Shown here: positions 45,796 to 54,372 of the stretch, one piece after another
How positions within the stretch are numbered: position 1 is the stretch's first letter
Layout: every line of letters starts with the position of its first letter
DNA from: an uncultured Bacteroidales bacterium
Lineage (GTDB): Bacteria; Bacteroidota; Bacteroidia; Bacteroidales; Bacteroidaceae
Direction of reading: 5' to 3'
NCBI GenBank assembly: GCA_937914945.1
Contig: CALGJF010000009.1
Coordinates: forward strand, 162,534-226,533
Length of the DNA stretch: 64,000 bases
Program-made: the position numbers and the translations under genes
The notes under the pieces: model-generated
The model's database searches: none
Seen by the model: only the letters and a program-made list of their open reading frames with translations
Told to the model about the DNA's origin: nothing

Positions 45796-48210
45796 TCAAG
45801 CTTCGGTTTTCGTTCCCTCCTTTTGGGGTTTCTCCGCCATAATCCGTGCATGCAGTTCCACACGTTTCAATATTGCAGGAATGGCAGTATTAAAGTATTC
45901 GTCGTAACATTTGGTACCGGCATCCACACGCAGCAGTCGTTCAAGCGAACAGATATTGAGATGTACCCTCTCCGACGAATTCTTTTTGGCATTCTTATAC
46001 TCCTTTACCACTGCATCGCGGTTGGGCGATGTGGCTTTGAAGATTTTATCGAACTCCTTTAATTCCTCATTATTATATGCTCTGAATCCCATGAGCAGCT
46101 GCTGCATGTTCCAACGGTTGTGTTCGCACTCAGCCATATCGTCTTTATGCTCTTCAAATGCCTTGAACAATATTTCGTAATCGAGTTGCGATTTGTCGAT
46201 ACTTCCACACATGCTTCTTATCTTGGTAGTAAAACTGTTTACAAGATATTTGTTCGACCATTTATGAAATACAGGCAACTCTTCCCACTTCTCCACGACT
46301 TTGGCAAAACTATCCTCGCTGCCCGGCCTGCCTATTTGAGTTATCCTTTCATGCAATGCCGCATCGCCGATTATCGTATAGATGTAATTACACAGTTTGG
46401 CACATAAATCGCTATCAGGGTCAAATGTAAAATCGGCATACTGCATACCAAATGGGCGCAATTTGGTATAGCGTTTGTGTGCATTGGTTTTATCGGATAT
46501 AAGATTATATACTATATCCGATGCCTCGCGCTGATATACAAGAATCTGCAGAGCATGGTCGTACACCTCGGCAGGCATATATATACTTGCAGCTATTGCT
46601 TCATGTGCCTTTTGATGACACACGGCAATTGTGAGCAATGCCTTTCCCTCACGGGAAGGATTTGCCTCCTGTGCGCATGTTTTCAAATATTCTGCAACCA
46701 TAGGCTGCTCCAGGCTTCCTTTTACGAATTCCCATTCTACATCAAGGAAATTTATGCCATGGTCGCTGTATTCCGAACCTTTCTCCTGCACGGAATCGTT
46801 CCACTTGACATTCAAATCACATTCGGCTGAGGTTGCATCGATATAACGCCAACGAGAGAGGTCGAACATATTTCTGAAACGTCCTTTGAAGAAAAGCATC
46901 TCCTTATCAGCTTTTGTATCTATGAATGTTATGCGTGTTCTCAATGGTTTCTCCACTACTTGCCCATTGGCATCTTTAATCTTAAAATTGGGATAGTGAG
47001 CCACTTGGGCAGCCTGTATAGCCATGGCAACACCCATATTGGACATACCCGCAACAACCAAATGAACATATTTATCCGATTCGGGAGATATACCATCCTT
47101 GCCATCCAATGGCAAATAGTTGAAGACCCTTACATCATTACTATTTTTATCATTTGAACAGGTTTCATTCTCCTCGTAGTATCCTTTCACAAAAACTCTT
47201 TGCGCCCAATTTTCGTATGCGTTGAATGGAATAAAATCGAGGTGGCGGCGAATATTTTCGTGCAGGTCGGAGAATTGGAAAACGGAATAAGTCGTTTGGA
47301 ACTCGAACATCACACGGCACACAATCTTTCTATCCACACGCATATCGGCGAGATAGCTCGCAATGTTATGCACACAACGCATATTCTGCACATCGTGATA
47401 GCTCTCTGAAGTATCTTCGTGCGAATCCTCGCCCAAAATACAGATTTCCGTGGCATCTTCCAAATGCAAACGGGAAATCTCCTCTTTGGAGTCGAGCTGC
47501 CCGTTATATATAATCAAACGTGCCTCCTCCTCTTTAGTGAGGTACGATTCTATCACACTACGCACTTTCTCAACATCCTCGTTGGTTAAAAGCACCACAT
47601 AGTGAACACGCCCTTCACCCTGTCCACACAGAAGATTTCTTATAATTGTTGGTGCCATTTCGTTTGCACCTATCACAACTGCTGTCTTTTTGAATAGAAA
47701 TTGTGATTTTGAATATCGCATCTTACCATTCAACCAATTATCTTTTCGGCTATCAATATAACCAACCATGGTTGATACCAGCAAACCATTCAACAGAAAG
47801 GTGCCAAATACAGCCACAATTATTGCCCACACCTTTCCACCCTTGGTTGCTATAATATATTGGCTTCCCGGGTCTATAAAACTATAATAAACGCTCCAAA
47901 ACAGGTTTTGAGAGTCCTGCGGTTGCTCGGCTATTGCTTGTGGCTGCGAGCCATCTGCATTATCTGTGGCATATATAAAATTTTCGGACGGACGAACTTT
48001 GTATTCATCGTGAACGAATAAATTATGAATAGTCATCAAGAATGTTAAAAGGAAGGGCGTTAATATAACCATAAAGGCAATTTTCAACATAAAACTGCCA
48101 CCATGAATGAGCATGCGGTCGAACATTATACGCCTGAAAAGCAATATATATGCGACATATAAGAACAAAAATGAAGCTAACCCACCAATAATAAATATAG
48201 AATTACCCAT
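45796..48210 (-). CDS. CASTOR/POLLUX-like membrane protein with RCK-like and RyR-like domains
   Basis: 804 residues. Membrane helices lie near 5-25, 42-62 and 126-150. Between the last two is LFWSVYYSFIDPGSQYI (103-119), which resembles the pore helix and filter of CASTOR/POLLUX-type channels. Two Rossmann-like RCK/TrkA-N domains follow, starting KTAVVIGANEMAPTIIRNLL (175-194) and KYVHLVVAGMSNMGVAMAI (380-398). The C-terminus (about 640-785) has the RyR-like core MAECEHNRWNMQQLLMGFRA. It probably forms a ligand-gated ion channel in the inner membrane. It heads an operon with two small RyR proteins. Ion and ligand are unknown. Confidence 0.75.
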   Translation of the reverse strand: MGNSIFIIGGLASFLFLYVAYILLFRRIMFDRMLIHGGSFMLKIAFMVILTPFLLTFLMTIHNLFVHDEYKVRPSENFIYATDNADGSQPQAIAEQPQDSQNLFWSVYYSFIDPGSQYIIATKGGKVWAIIVAVFGTFLLNGLLVSTMVGYIDSRKDNWLNGKMRYSKSQFLFKKTAVVIGANEMAPTIIRNLLCGQGEGRVHYVVLLTNEDVEKVRSVIESYLTKEEEARLIIYNGQLDSKEEISRLHLEDATEICILGEDSHEDTSESYHDVQNMRCVHNIASYLADMRVDRKIVCRVMFEFQTTYSVFQFSDLHENIRRHLDFIPFNAYENWAQRVFVKGYYEENETCSNDKNSNDVRVFNYLPLDGKDGISPESDKYVHLVVAGMSNMGVAMAIQAAQVAHYPNFKIKDANGQVVEKPLRTRITFIDTKADKEMLFFKGRFRNMFDLSRWRYIDATSAECDLNVKWNDSVQEKGSEYSDHGINFLDVEWEFVKGSLEQPMVAEYLKTCAQEANPSREGKALLTIAVCHQKAHEAIAASIYMPAEVYDHALQILVYQREASDIVYNLISDKTNAHKRYTKLRPFGMQYADFTFDPDSDLCAKLCNYIYTIIGDAALHERITQIGRPGSEDSFAKVVEKWEELPVFHKWSNKYLVNSFTTKIRSMCGSIDKSQLDYEILFKAFEEHKDDMAECEHNRWNMQQLLMGFRAYNNEELKEFDKIFKATSPNRDAVVKEYKNAKKNSSERVHLNICSLERLLRVDAGTKCYDEYFNTAIPAILKRVELHARIMAEKPQKEGTKTEA

Positions 48211-48382
48211 AATATTCCTTTTAATTTACCATTGCCACAATCGATATATACATGTTTGCGGTGTTATTATATATCTTGCGAATATATAAAATATGCTACA
48301 AAAAGTGAAGAAAAGAGAACGATTTTTTACAAAAGCATTTACATGGGGAGGTTGTTGCGCCTGAGTCAAATATCCTTGTTAT

Positions 48383-48413
48383 TGTCATATCGAACATATG
48401 TGAGATATCTGAC
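48383..48413. repeat. Divergent half-copy of the TGTCAT repeat
   Basis: TGTCATATCGAACATATGTG followed by AGATATCTGAC is a diverged copy of the arms at 12570 and 12777. It lies between the RyR operon and the histidine kinase gene. Confidence 0.55.
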
Positions 48414-48442
48414 ACGCCTGTGTATGCACCCTATAAACGAAA

Positions 48443-49756
48443 TCAAGGAAAAGAAATCACAAAACGGGTGAGGCCGTCGTCATCGGTCCTTAATGAAAAG
48501 GAGCAACCATGCGCAATTAAAATCTCGCGTATGAACATAAGCCCCAAGCCCTGACCATTGGCCTTGGTGGAGAAGAAAGGAGTGAAGAGCGATACTTCGT
48601 TCTCCTTGGGAATACCGGCACCATTATCGGTAACAACTATTCGTGCAGGCGAGGAAAGAGTATCAATGGCAATGAGACCGCCCTGCCCTATGCTCTCCAC
48701 AGAGTTTTTCACAATATTCACCATCACCTGCTCAAAGAGCAGTGTATCGGCATCCACAAATACTTTGTCGGCAGCAAATGATGTGCGCAATTCTATACTT
48801 TTTTCTTGGCACAAATGTTGCATAAATCCTATGCAGGGCTTCACGCAATCGTTAATATTCACACGGCGCAAGTTGGGGGCGGGTATCTTCACCACATTGG
48901 CAAAGCCGGTAATGAAACGGCTCATATTATAACCACGCTCCTCGCACACCTTTATCACCTGTAATATATCATTCACATCGCCCTCGAGCGTCTCTTTTGT
49001 AACCGACAAAAGAGCATCGCTCACTGCATTCAGTGTAGCAGTGATGCCACCCATCGAGTTGTTTACCTCGTGGGCTATCATACGAATAACTTTTTCGTAT
49101 GCACTCTTTTCGGCCTTGTGTATTTCGTGGGTGAGCTGTTCTATAATTATAAAGGGGCGTTTGAAGCCACGGTCCAGGAACGAGAGGCGCGAGCAGTGAA
49201 ACACCCTTGCACCGGTGAGCCTCACAGTTGCATTCTGCCCTTTGGGAATTTTGGATATCTCGGCAAGCAGCTCGCTCTCAATTCTCCACAACACCTTACC
49301 CGTGCAATCCTCCTCTATGTTCAGGAACTTGCAGGCGGCAGGGTTCATAAGCGTTACCTGCTCCTTGAAGTTGAGAATCACCACACCCATAGGCGACACC
49401 TTCACAAGAAGGTCGAGAAAATGGTTCTGCTCGCGCAGGCGCAAACGCTCGTTTTTCACTTCGCTCATGAGACGATTGAAAAGTTCCACAATCCTGTCGG
49501 CCTCGGCCTGCCCCACCTTTGTGAGGTTACTGCTGAAATCCTGTGCCGACAGCAAATCAATGCCATCGGCAATAGTATCCATGGGACGAACCACGCGCCT
49601 GTAAAAGAACACAAGATAGATTATAGCTGCTACCACGGCCACCTCAATCATAAACCGAACATCGGTTCCGGTATATACTCCCAAGAGCAACAGCGCGAAC
49701 GGTGCCATCACAAGCAGAGCAAGTATTATGAAGAGGTAACGCAGTTTCATTGCCAA
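48443..49756 (-). CDS. NtrB-type sensor histidine kinase
   Basis: 437 residues. Two membrane helices (about 7-27 and 34-52), a HAMP-like segment, a PAS domain (about 112-210: DLLVKVSPMGVVILNFKEQ) and the kinase core. H229 in MIAHEVNNSMGG is the phosphate-accepting histidine. N box VMVNIVKNSVESIG, G1 VTDNGAGIP, F box TPFFSTKANG and G2 QGLGLMFIREIL are all present. The periplasmic loop is only a few residues, so the signal may come from the membrane or cytoplasm. It lies 3 bases after the regulator gene. Confidence 0.92.
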   Translation of the reverse strand: MAMKLRYLFIILALLVMAPFALLLLGVYTGTDVRFMIEVAVVAAIIYLVFFYRRVVRPMDTIADGIDLLSAQDFSSNLTKVGQAEADRIVELFNRLMSEVKNERLRLREQNHFLDLLVKVSPMGVVILNFKEQVTLMNPAACKFLNIEEDCTGKVLWRIESELLAEISKIPKGQNATVRLTGARVFHCSRLSFLDRGFKRPFIIIEQLTHEIHKAEKSAYEKVIRMIAHEVNNSMGGITATLNAVSDALLSVTKETLEGDVNDILQVIKVCEERGYNMSRFITGFANVVKIPAPNLRRVNINDCVKPCIGFMQHLCQEKSIELRTSFAADKVFVDADTLLFEQVMVNIVKNSVESIGQGGLIAIDTLSSPARIVVTDNGAGIPKENEVSLFTPFFSTKANGQGLGLMFIREILIAHGCSFSLRTDDDGLTRFVISFP

Positions 49757-49759
49757 ATA

Positions 49760-51106
49760 CTATTTCAGACCATATTTTTCCAAGCGTCGATAGAGTGCTT
49801 GGCGGCTTATTCCAAGTGTCTGTGCCACCTGTGTCATATTACCGCCGCAACGCTCCATCGCATTTTTTATGGAGTTAATCTCAAGTTCATCGAGGGTGAG
49901 CCCCGCTGTGTTGCTATCGGCCGAGGCGGTGGCGGCTGCGCTGCACTGCCCCTCAAAATCGGCAGCCTGCAACAGCCCGTTGCCGTTTATGAGAATGGTG
50001 CGTTCAACCACATTCTTCAACTCGCGTATATTGCCGGCAAAGTGCTGGCGTGCAAGAAAATCGAGTGCATCGGGCGCAAAGCGCACCGGTTGCAGGCTGT
50101 TCTGCGCTGTATATTGCGTTGCAAAATGTGTGGCAAGGGGTGCAATGTCCTCGCGTCGCTCGCGCAATGGTGGCAGGTGCAGCGGTATGAGGTTTATACG
50201 GTAGTAAAGGTCTTCGCGGAAGGTACCCTCGCGCACCATCTGCTGCAGGTCGCGGTTGGTGGCACACACCACACGCACATCCACCCTGCGGGGTTTGCTG
50301 TCGCCCAGCACCTCAAATGTCTGATCCTGCAACACACGCAACAACTTCACCTGGCAACTCATATCGAGCTCGCCCACCTCATCAAGGAATATCGTTCCGC
50401 CATCGGCAAGTTCAAAACGCCCCACCCTGTCGGCCGAAGCATCGGTAAAGGCACCGCGCTTGTGTCCGAACATCTCACTCTCGAAAAGCGACTGCGACAC
50501 ACCGCCCAAATTAACCTTTACAAAGGGCTTGCCACTGCGACGGCTGTTGCGGTGCAGCGCCTCGGCAATAAGCTCCTTGCCTGTGCCACTCTCACCCGTT
50601 ATAAGCACCGAGGCATTGGTCTTTGCCACACGCTCCACCGTTGCAAGTATATCGGCAAAAGCCTTGCTGCGCCCCACAATGCCGCAACGGTCGAAGCCGT
50701 CGGGCACAACCTCACAGGCACTCTCTTTGCCGGCGAGTTCCAATGCGGTTTCAATGCGTTGCATAAGCGCAGCGTTGTTCCACGGCTTGGTGATAAAGTC
50801 AAAAGCCCCCAAACGCATGCCCTTTACGGCAAGTTCAATGCTACCCCATGCGGTCATAAGTATCACCGGCACCGCAGGGCGGAATACCTTCACCTGTTTC
50901 AGCAGCAAGAGCCCCTCATCGCCATCGGTCGATAGCGAATAGTTCATATCCATAAGAATGAGGCGCGGCTCGCGGGCACGCACCACCTCAATGGCCTCGG
51001 CGGGCGATGCAGCAACCTCCACGTCGTGTTTTGCACGGCGCAACATAAAGGAGAGGGAACTTCTTATAGCTTCGTTGTCATCTATTACCAGAATCATTTC
51101 GCACAA
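49760..51106 (-). CDS. NtrC-type sigma-54-dependent response regulator
   Basis: 448 residues. Receiver domain (1-120) with acidic pair D9/D10, phospho-acceptor D53 (LILMDMNYS) and the conserved TAW and K in FITKPWN. The AAA+ domain (about 140-375) has Walker A GESGTGKE, GGTIFLDEVGELD and the sigma-54 contact loop GAFTDA. GAFTDA differs from GAFTGA at one position but is common in this phylum. A Fis-type helix-turn-helix ends the protein (GGNMTQVAQTLGISRQALYR). It is the first gene of the two-component operon and is divergent from the efflux operon that has a sigma-54 promoter. Confidence 0.94.
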   Translation of the reverse strand: MCEMILVIDDNEAIRSSLSFMLRRAKHDVEVAASPAEAIEVVRAREPRLILMDMNYSLSTDGDEGLLLLKQVKVFRPAVPVILMTAWGSIELAVKGMRLGAFDFITKPWNNAALMQRIETALELAGKESACEVVPDGFDRCGIVGRSKAFADILATVERVAKTNASVLITGESGTGKELIAEALHRNSRRSGKPFVKVNLGGVSQSLFESEMFGHKRGAFTDASADRVGRFELADGGTIFLDEVGELDMSCQVKLLRVLQDQTFEVLGDSKPRRVDVRVVCATNRDLQQMVREGTFREDLYYRINLIPLHLPPLRERREDIAPLATHFATQYTAQNSLQPVRFAPDALDFLARQHFAGNIRELKNVVERTILINGNGLLQAADFEGQCSAAATASADSNTAGLTLDELEINSIKNAMERCGGNMTQVAQTLGISRQALYRRLEKYGLK

Positions 51107-51208
51107 TAGTTACTATGTGCGAAGATAATCCATAAATGCATAATATTAAAAAAATCGCCCATTTTTTAAGAGTAATTAAAAAGTGTAACACTCTGCGGTT
51201 TCAAAAGC

Positions 51209-51235
51209 GGACAGGGTGTCCGAAAACGGACACCC
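51209..51235. promoter_or_regulatory. Likely binding site for the NtrC-type regulator
   Basis: GGGTGTCCG-AAAA-CGGACACCC (51214-51235) is a perfect 9-bp palindrome. A further GGACA at 51209 makes three GGACA/TGTCC half-sites, two of them in the same orientation 19 bases apart. The site lies about 70-95 bases before the predicted sigma-54 start, the usual place for an enhancer-binding protein. Confidence 0.6.
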
Positions 51236-51277
51236 TTCAAAACGAGCAACACATTGATTATAAGATAGTTAATAGTT

Positions 51278-51293
51278 TGGCACGGATTTTGAT
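51278..51293 (+). promoter_or_regulatory. Sigma-54 promoter of the efflux operon
   Basis: TGGCACG-GATT-TTGAT fits the sigma-54 consensus TGGCACG-N4-TTGCW with one mismatch (A for C in the -12 element) and the right GG-N10-G spacing. Transcription should start near 51303, which is the first base of the upstream ATG, so translation probably begins at the next in-frame ATG, 51324. Confidence 0.72.
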
Positions 51294-51323
51294 ATAGAAT
51301 CGATGTATAAAGCCAACAACACA

Positions 51324-52568
51324 ATGGACAAACCGATACCAAAGAGAGAAAGAAACATACAAACACTTAAAAGCATAGGCAAAATAGCCGGTGTGCTTGC
51401 CGCACTTTGCCTTGTAATACTTATAATAATAGAGATATCACGGGCAAGTATAAGCGAAGCATCGCTCTCCTTTTCCACAATAGACCGTGGCACGATAGAA
51501 ACAACCATAAGTGCAAGCGGCAATGTGCAATCCACATCGGAACTTATTATAAACTCGCCCATCAGCAGTCGCATAGTAGATGTCTATTGCAAGAACGGCG
51601 ATTCAATCACCGCAGGCACAAGGCTTTTACTCCTTGACCTCAAAGATGCTGAAAGCGAGTACCAAAAACTGCTCGACGAAAAGGAGATTAAGCAACAGCA
51701 GCTGCTGCAGCAGAGGCTCAACGACGAAACAACGCTGGCAAATATGCACACTAACATAGAGATAAGCGAGATGGAATTCAAACGCCTGCAGTCGGAACTG
51801 CTCAACGAGCAGCACCTCGACAGCATAGGCTCGGGCACCACCGAGAAGGTGCGGCAGTGCGAGATGGCTGTTACCACAGCACGCCTTAAGCTGGAGCAGA
51901 GCCGCCAACAGTTGCAGCGCGAAAAAGAGATACGCCTCTCCAGCCGTCGCGTGAGCGAGTTGCAGTACAACATTTTCATAGAGCAGCTGGAAGCAAGCCG
52001 CAAACGGCTTGTCGATGCACAGATGCCTGCCCCACAGAACGGCACCATAACATTCATAAACAACAGCAAGGGAGCACAGGTGGCAGCAGGCAGCCACATA
52101 GCCACGTTGGCAGACCTCTCATCGTTCAAGATCAGTGCCAAGCTGGGCGAAAACCTTGCCGACAACCTTGCAACAGGCAAGGATGTGATTGTGAAGATAG
52201 GGAAAGAGACACTAACCGGCAAAATAAGCAACGTGGAAGCAAAGAGCGAGGGCGGCAACATAGCCTTTGACATATCGCTCGACGAGCCCTCGCACCCCAA
52301 ACTGCGTTACGGTATGCGCGTGGATGTATATATCCTGCACCGCATACGCGAAGATGTATTGCGCATAAAGAACGGCAACTACTACAAGGGTGCAGGCGAA
52401 TATGCCTTCTTTGTGAAAGAGGGCGAGAAGATAGTGCGCCGCAAGGTTCAGCTTGGCAACAGCAACTACGACTATGTGGAGGTAGTTGCCGGCCTCGACG
52501 AAGGTTGCCAAGTAGTGCTCAACGATATGGAAAATTACAACAGTCGAAAAGAGATTAAATTAAAATAG
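51324..52568 (+). CDS. HlyD/MacA-type efflux periplasmic adaptor
   Basis: 414 residues from ATG 51324. An ATG at 51303 is in frame but coincides with the predicted transcription start. One membrane anchor (IAGVLAALCLVILIIIEISR), a lipoyl/barrel-sandwich part (GNVQSTSELIINSPISSRIV), a long coiled coil (about 100-200, rich in Gln/Glu/Leu), then MPAPQNGTITFINNSKGAQV and the beta-barrel domains. It links the inner-membrane permeases to the TolC channel encoded at the end of the locus. It is the first gene under the sigma-54 promoter. Confidence 0.9.
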   Translation: MDKPIPKRERNIQTLKSIGKIAGVLAALCLVILIIIEISRASISEASLSFSTIDRGTIETTISASGNVQSTSELIINSPISSRIVDVYCKNGDSITAGTRLLLLDLKDAESEYQKLLDEKEIKQQQLLQQRLNDETTLANMHTNIEISEMEFKRLQSELLNEQHLDSIGSGTTEKVRQCEMAVTTARLKLEQSRQQLQREKEIRLSSRRVSELQYNIFIEQLEASRKRLVDAQMPAPQNGTITFINNSKGAQVAAGSHIATLADLSSFKISAKLGENLADNLATGKDVIVKIGKETLTGKISNVEAKSEGGNIAFDISLDEPSHPKLRYGMRVDVYILHRIREDVLRIKNGNYYKGAGEYAFFVKEGEKIVRRKVQLGNSNYDYVEVVAGLDEGCQVVLNDMENYNSRKEIKLK

Positions 52569-52646
52569 TTAAAAACCAACACATAATTCACAAATTGGGA
52601 GATAGAACATAACTTTGAAGAAAAAACAATATGACAATGTAAACAG

Positions 52647-52773
52647 CTCTCACTCTTAAAAGAGGGAGTACCCGCAGGGGGAGGGAGTTACTGTGTGCAC
52701 ACTAAAAACAAGCAATTATAAAACTCCTCCACCGCAAGCGGTCCCCCTCTTCTATTAAACAAGAGGAGGAGTT
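52647..52773. repeat. Imperfect inverted repeat between adaptor and first permease
   Basis: The left arm (CTCTCACTCTTAAAAGAGGG...GGAGGGAGTT, 52647-52689) and the right arm (AACTCCTCC...GAGGAGGAG, 52722-52770) are imperfect reverse complements. The shape is that of a REP/MITE-like element. It separates the adaptor gene from the permeases in a 225-base gap and could affect expression of the rest of the operon. Confidence 0.55.
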
Positions 52774-52793
52774 ATTAAGAAATAAACAAACAT

Positions 52794-54116
52794 ATGATAA
52801 GAAACTACATTACCCAAGCAATCACAATGATGCGGCAGCACAAACTGTTCAGCGGCATCTACATAGGCGGCACGGCAATATCCCTTGCCCTTGCAATGGC
52901 ACTCTTCATTGCATTCAACGTGCAGCTGGCGCCTGCCTACCCCGAATATTGCCGCGACAGGCTCATATATTTCCCCACAGTCGAATGCGACGACTTCACA
53001 GGCGGCCCATACGAACATTTGAGGACAGCAGGAGAACTGCCCGATGAGTTCATTCCTTATGCAGAAGATATTGAAGGGATAAAGCACCTTTCGGTTACCC
53101 GCAGAATGTCAATAAACCAGGCCCATGTAGACGGGCAGTGGCTGGAGGATGCGAGCTTCTACTGCTCATGTGTCGATGAGAAATTCTGGGAAATATTTGA
53201 ATTCAATTTCATCCATGGCACACCTTTCGGCAAGGATGAGCTCCACGACGCAAAAATAATCATCACCGCATCAACGGCCAACACTCTTTTTGCCCGCACA
53301 GACGTTGTAGGGAAGAGAGTGACTTTCAACCTGGACGGTAAAAGGAACTCTACCGAGATGAAAGAGTTTACCATCACCGGAGTGGTAGAGGATGCCCATG
53401 AATGCATGACATATACTACAAAAGAGGTATTCTTCACGCTATACACGAACAATAACAAGCATAACCATATTGATACGCCATTTGAGTTCATCGGGCAGAA
53501 CCAGATCATCATAGAGGCAGAAGATATGGGTTCAATTGAACGCGTCAAGAAGGAGCTTGATGAGAGGTATGCACGCTACTGCAACGAAGTCCTTAACCGC
53601 CACAACTACAAGGATTTCAAATACACAGCCCATATATACTCGCATTGGCAGAATGTCTTCAACTGCGAACCTGGTGACACGGTGTGGGATGTATTCAAGA
53701 ACTACTTTTATGTATTCCTTGCGCTGCTGTTCATACCCGCGCTGAACCTTAGCGGAATGATTTCATCGCGCATGAAGAGCCGCCTTAGCGAGATTGGCGT
53801 CCGCAAGGCATACGGCGCCACAAGTGCCCGAATCCTGTGGCAAGTGTTATGGGAGAACCTCTTCCTGACGTTCCTGGGCGCGTTTATAGGACTCGTGCTC
53901 TCATATTTGCTTTCCGACCTCTTCATTAAGGAAATCATTGCCATGCACCAAGGATGGATAGATGAGTGCGAATACAGCGCCGCCCTGCTCTACTCGCCAC
54001 GTGTGTTTGTGACAACGCTGCTACTCTGCTTTGTACTCAACATAGTATCGGCATTGTTGCCGGCCGTGATTGCGCTGAGGAAAAATATTGTATACTCGCT
54101 TTACAACAAACGATAA
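52794..54116 (+). CDS. FtsX/MacB-type ABC permease, pair 1 type A
   Basis: 440 residues. One N-terminal helix (about 20-42) after ITQAITMMRQHKLFSG, a large periplasmic MacB_PCD-like domain, then three C-terminal helices. The FtsX motif is LNLSGMISSRMKSRLSEIGV followed by RKAYGATSARILW. No ATPase domain is attached; the ATPase is encoded at 61248. Type A permeases in this locus share the opening ITQAIT(L/M)MRQHKLF and each is followed by a type B partner. Confidence 0.87.
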   Translation: MIRNYITQAITMMRQHKLFSGIYIGGTAISLALAMALFIAFNVQLAPAYPEYCRDRLIYFPTVECDDFTGGPYEHLRTAGELPDEFIPYAEDIEGIKHLSVTRRMSINQAHVDGQWLEDASFYCSCVDEKFWEIFEFNFIHGTPFGKDELHDAKIIITASTANTLFARTDVVGKRVTFNLDGKRNSTEMKEFTITGVVEDAHECMTYTTKEVFFTLYTNNNKHNHIDTPFEFIGQNQIIIEAEDMGSIERVKKELDERYARYCNEVLNRHNYKDFKYTAHIYSHWQNVFNCEPGDTVWDVFKNYFYVFLALLFIPALNLSGMISSRMKSRLSEIGVRKAYGATSARILWQVLWENLFLTFLGAFIGLVLSYLLSDLFIKEIIAMHQGWIDECEYSAALLYSPRVFVTTLLLCFVLNIVSALLPAVIALRKNIVYSLYNKR

Positions 54117-54124
54117 AAGCATTC

Positions 54125-54209
54125 GTCATTTTGAACGGAGCATTAGCGCAGTGAAAAATCTCAAAAGTGAGTGACAGAGATTTTTCCTCCCTGTGGTCGT
54201 CAAAATGAC
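54125..54209. repeat. REP-like palindrome GTCATTTTGA...TCAAAATGAC
   Basis: The left arm begins GTCATTTTGAACGGAGC and runs to AAAAATCTC. The right arm is GAGATTTTTCCTCCC...GTCGTCAAAATGAC. The right arm recurs at 61144-61176 and the ends match the family at 12570. It lies between the type A and type B genes of pair 1. Confidence 0.7.
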
Positions 54210-54219
54210 AAAACGGAGT

Positions 54220-54358
54220 TTTGTTATCGGTGAGTTCGTTTAAGAACGAGCCAATGACCTTTTATATTGTTATCGGTGAGTTTTGCGGCCTTAGGTCGCG
54301 TGAAGCACAGACATAGTTTGTGCCACGCGGGTGGTCAATAGTAAAACGAGTCAATGAC
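54220..54358. repeat. Two hairpin repeats of the TTGTTATCGG...CAATGAC family
   Basis: Two units, 54220-54259 and 54267-54358, each start TTGTTATCGGTGAG and end CCAATGACC or CGAGTCAATGACA. They match the family at 12658 and 20466. With the preceding element they fill the 256-base gap between the permeases of pair 1. Confidence 0.65.
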
Positions 54359-54372
54359 ATTACAAACATAAA

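Noticed and set aside
49070..50935. A 621-codon open frame on the plus strand opposite the kinase and regulator genes
   Set aside because: It is antisense to two strongly conserved genes, has a His/Cys/Leu-rich composition with no recognisable domain, and is explained by codon bias of the real genes.
49760..51106. GAFTDA in the regulator as a sign of lost sigma-54 contact
   Set aside because: The key threonine and phenylalanine are kept, this variant is common in Bacteroidetes regulators, and a sigma-54 promoter is present next to it.
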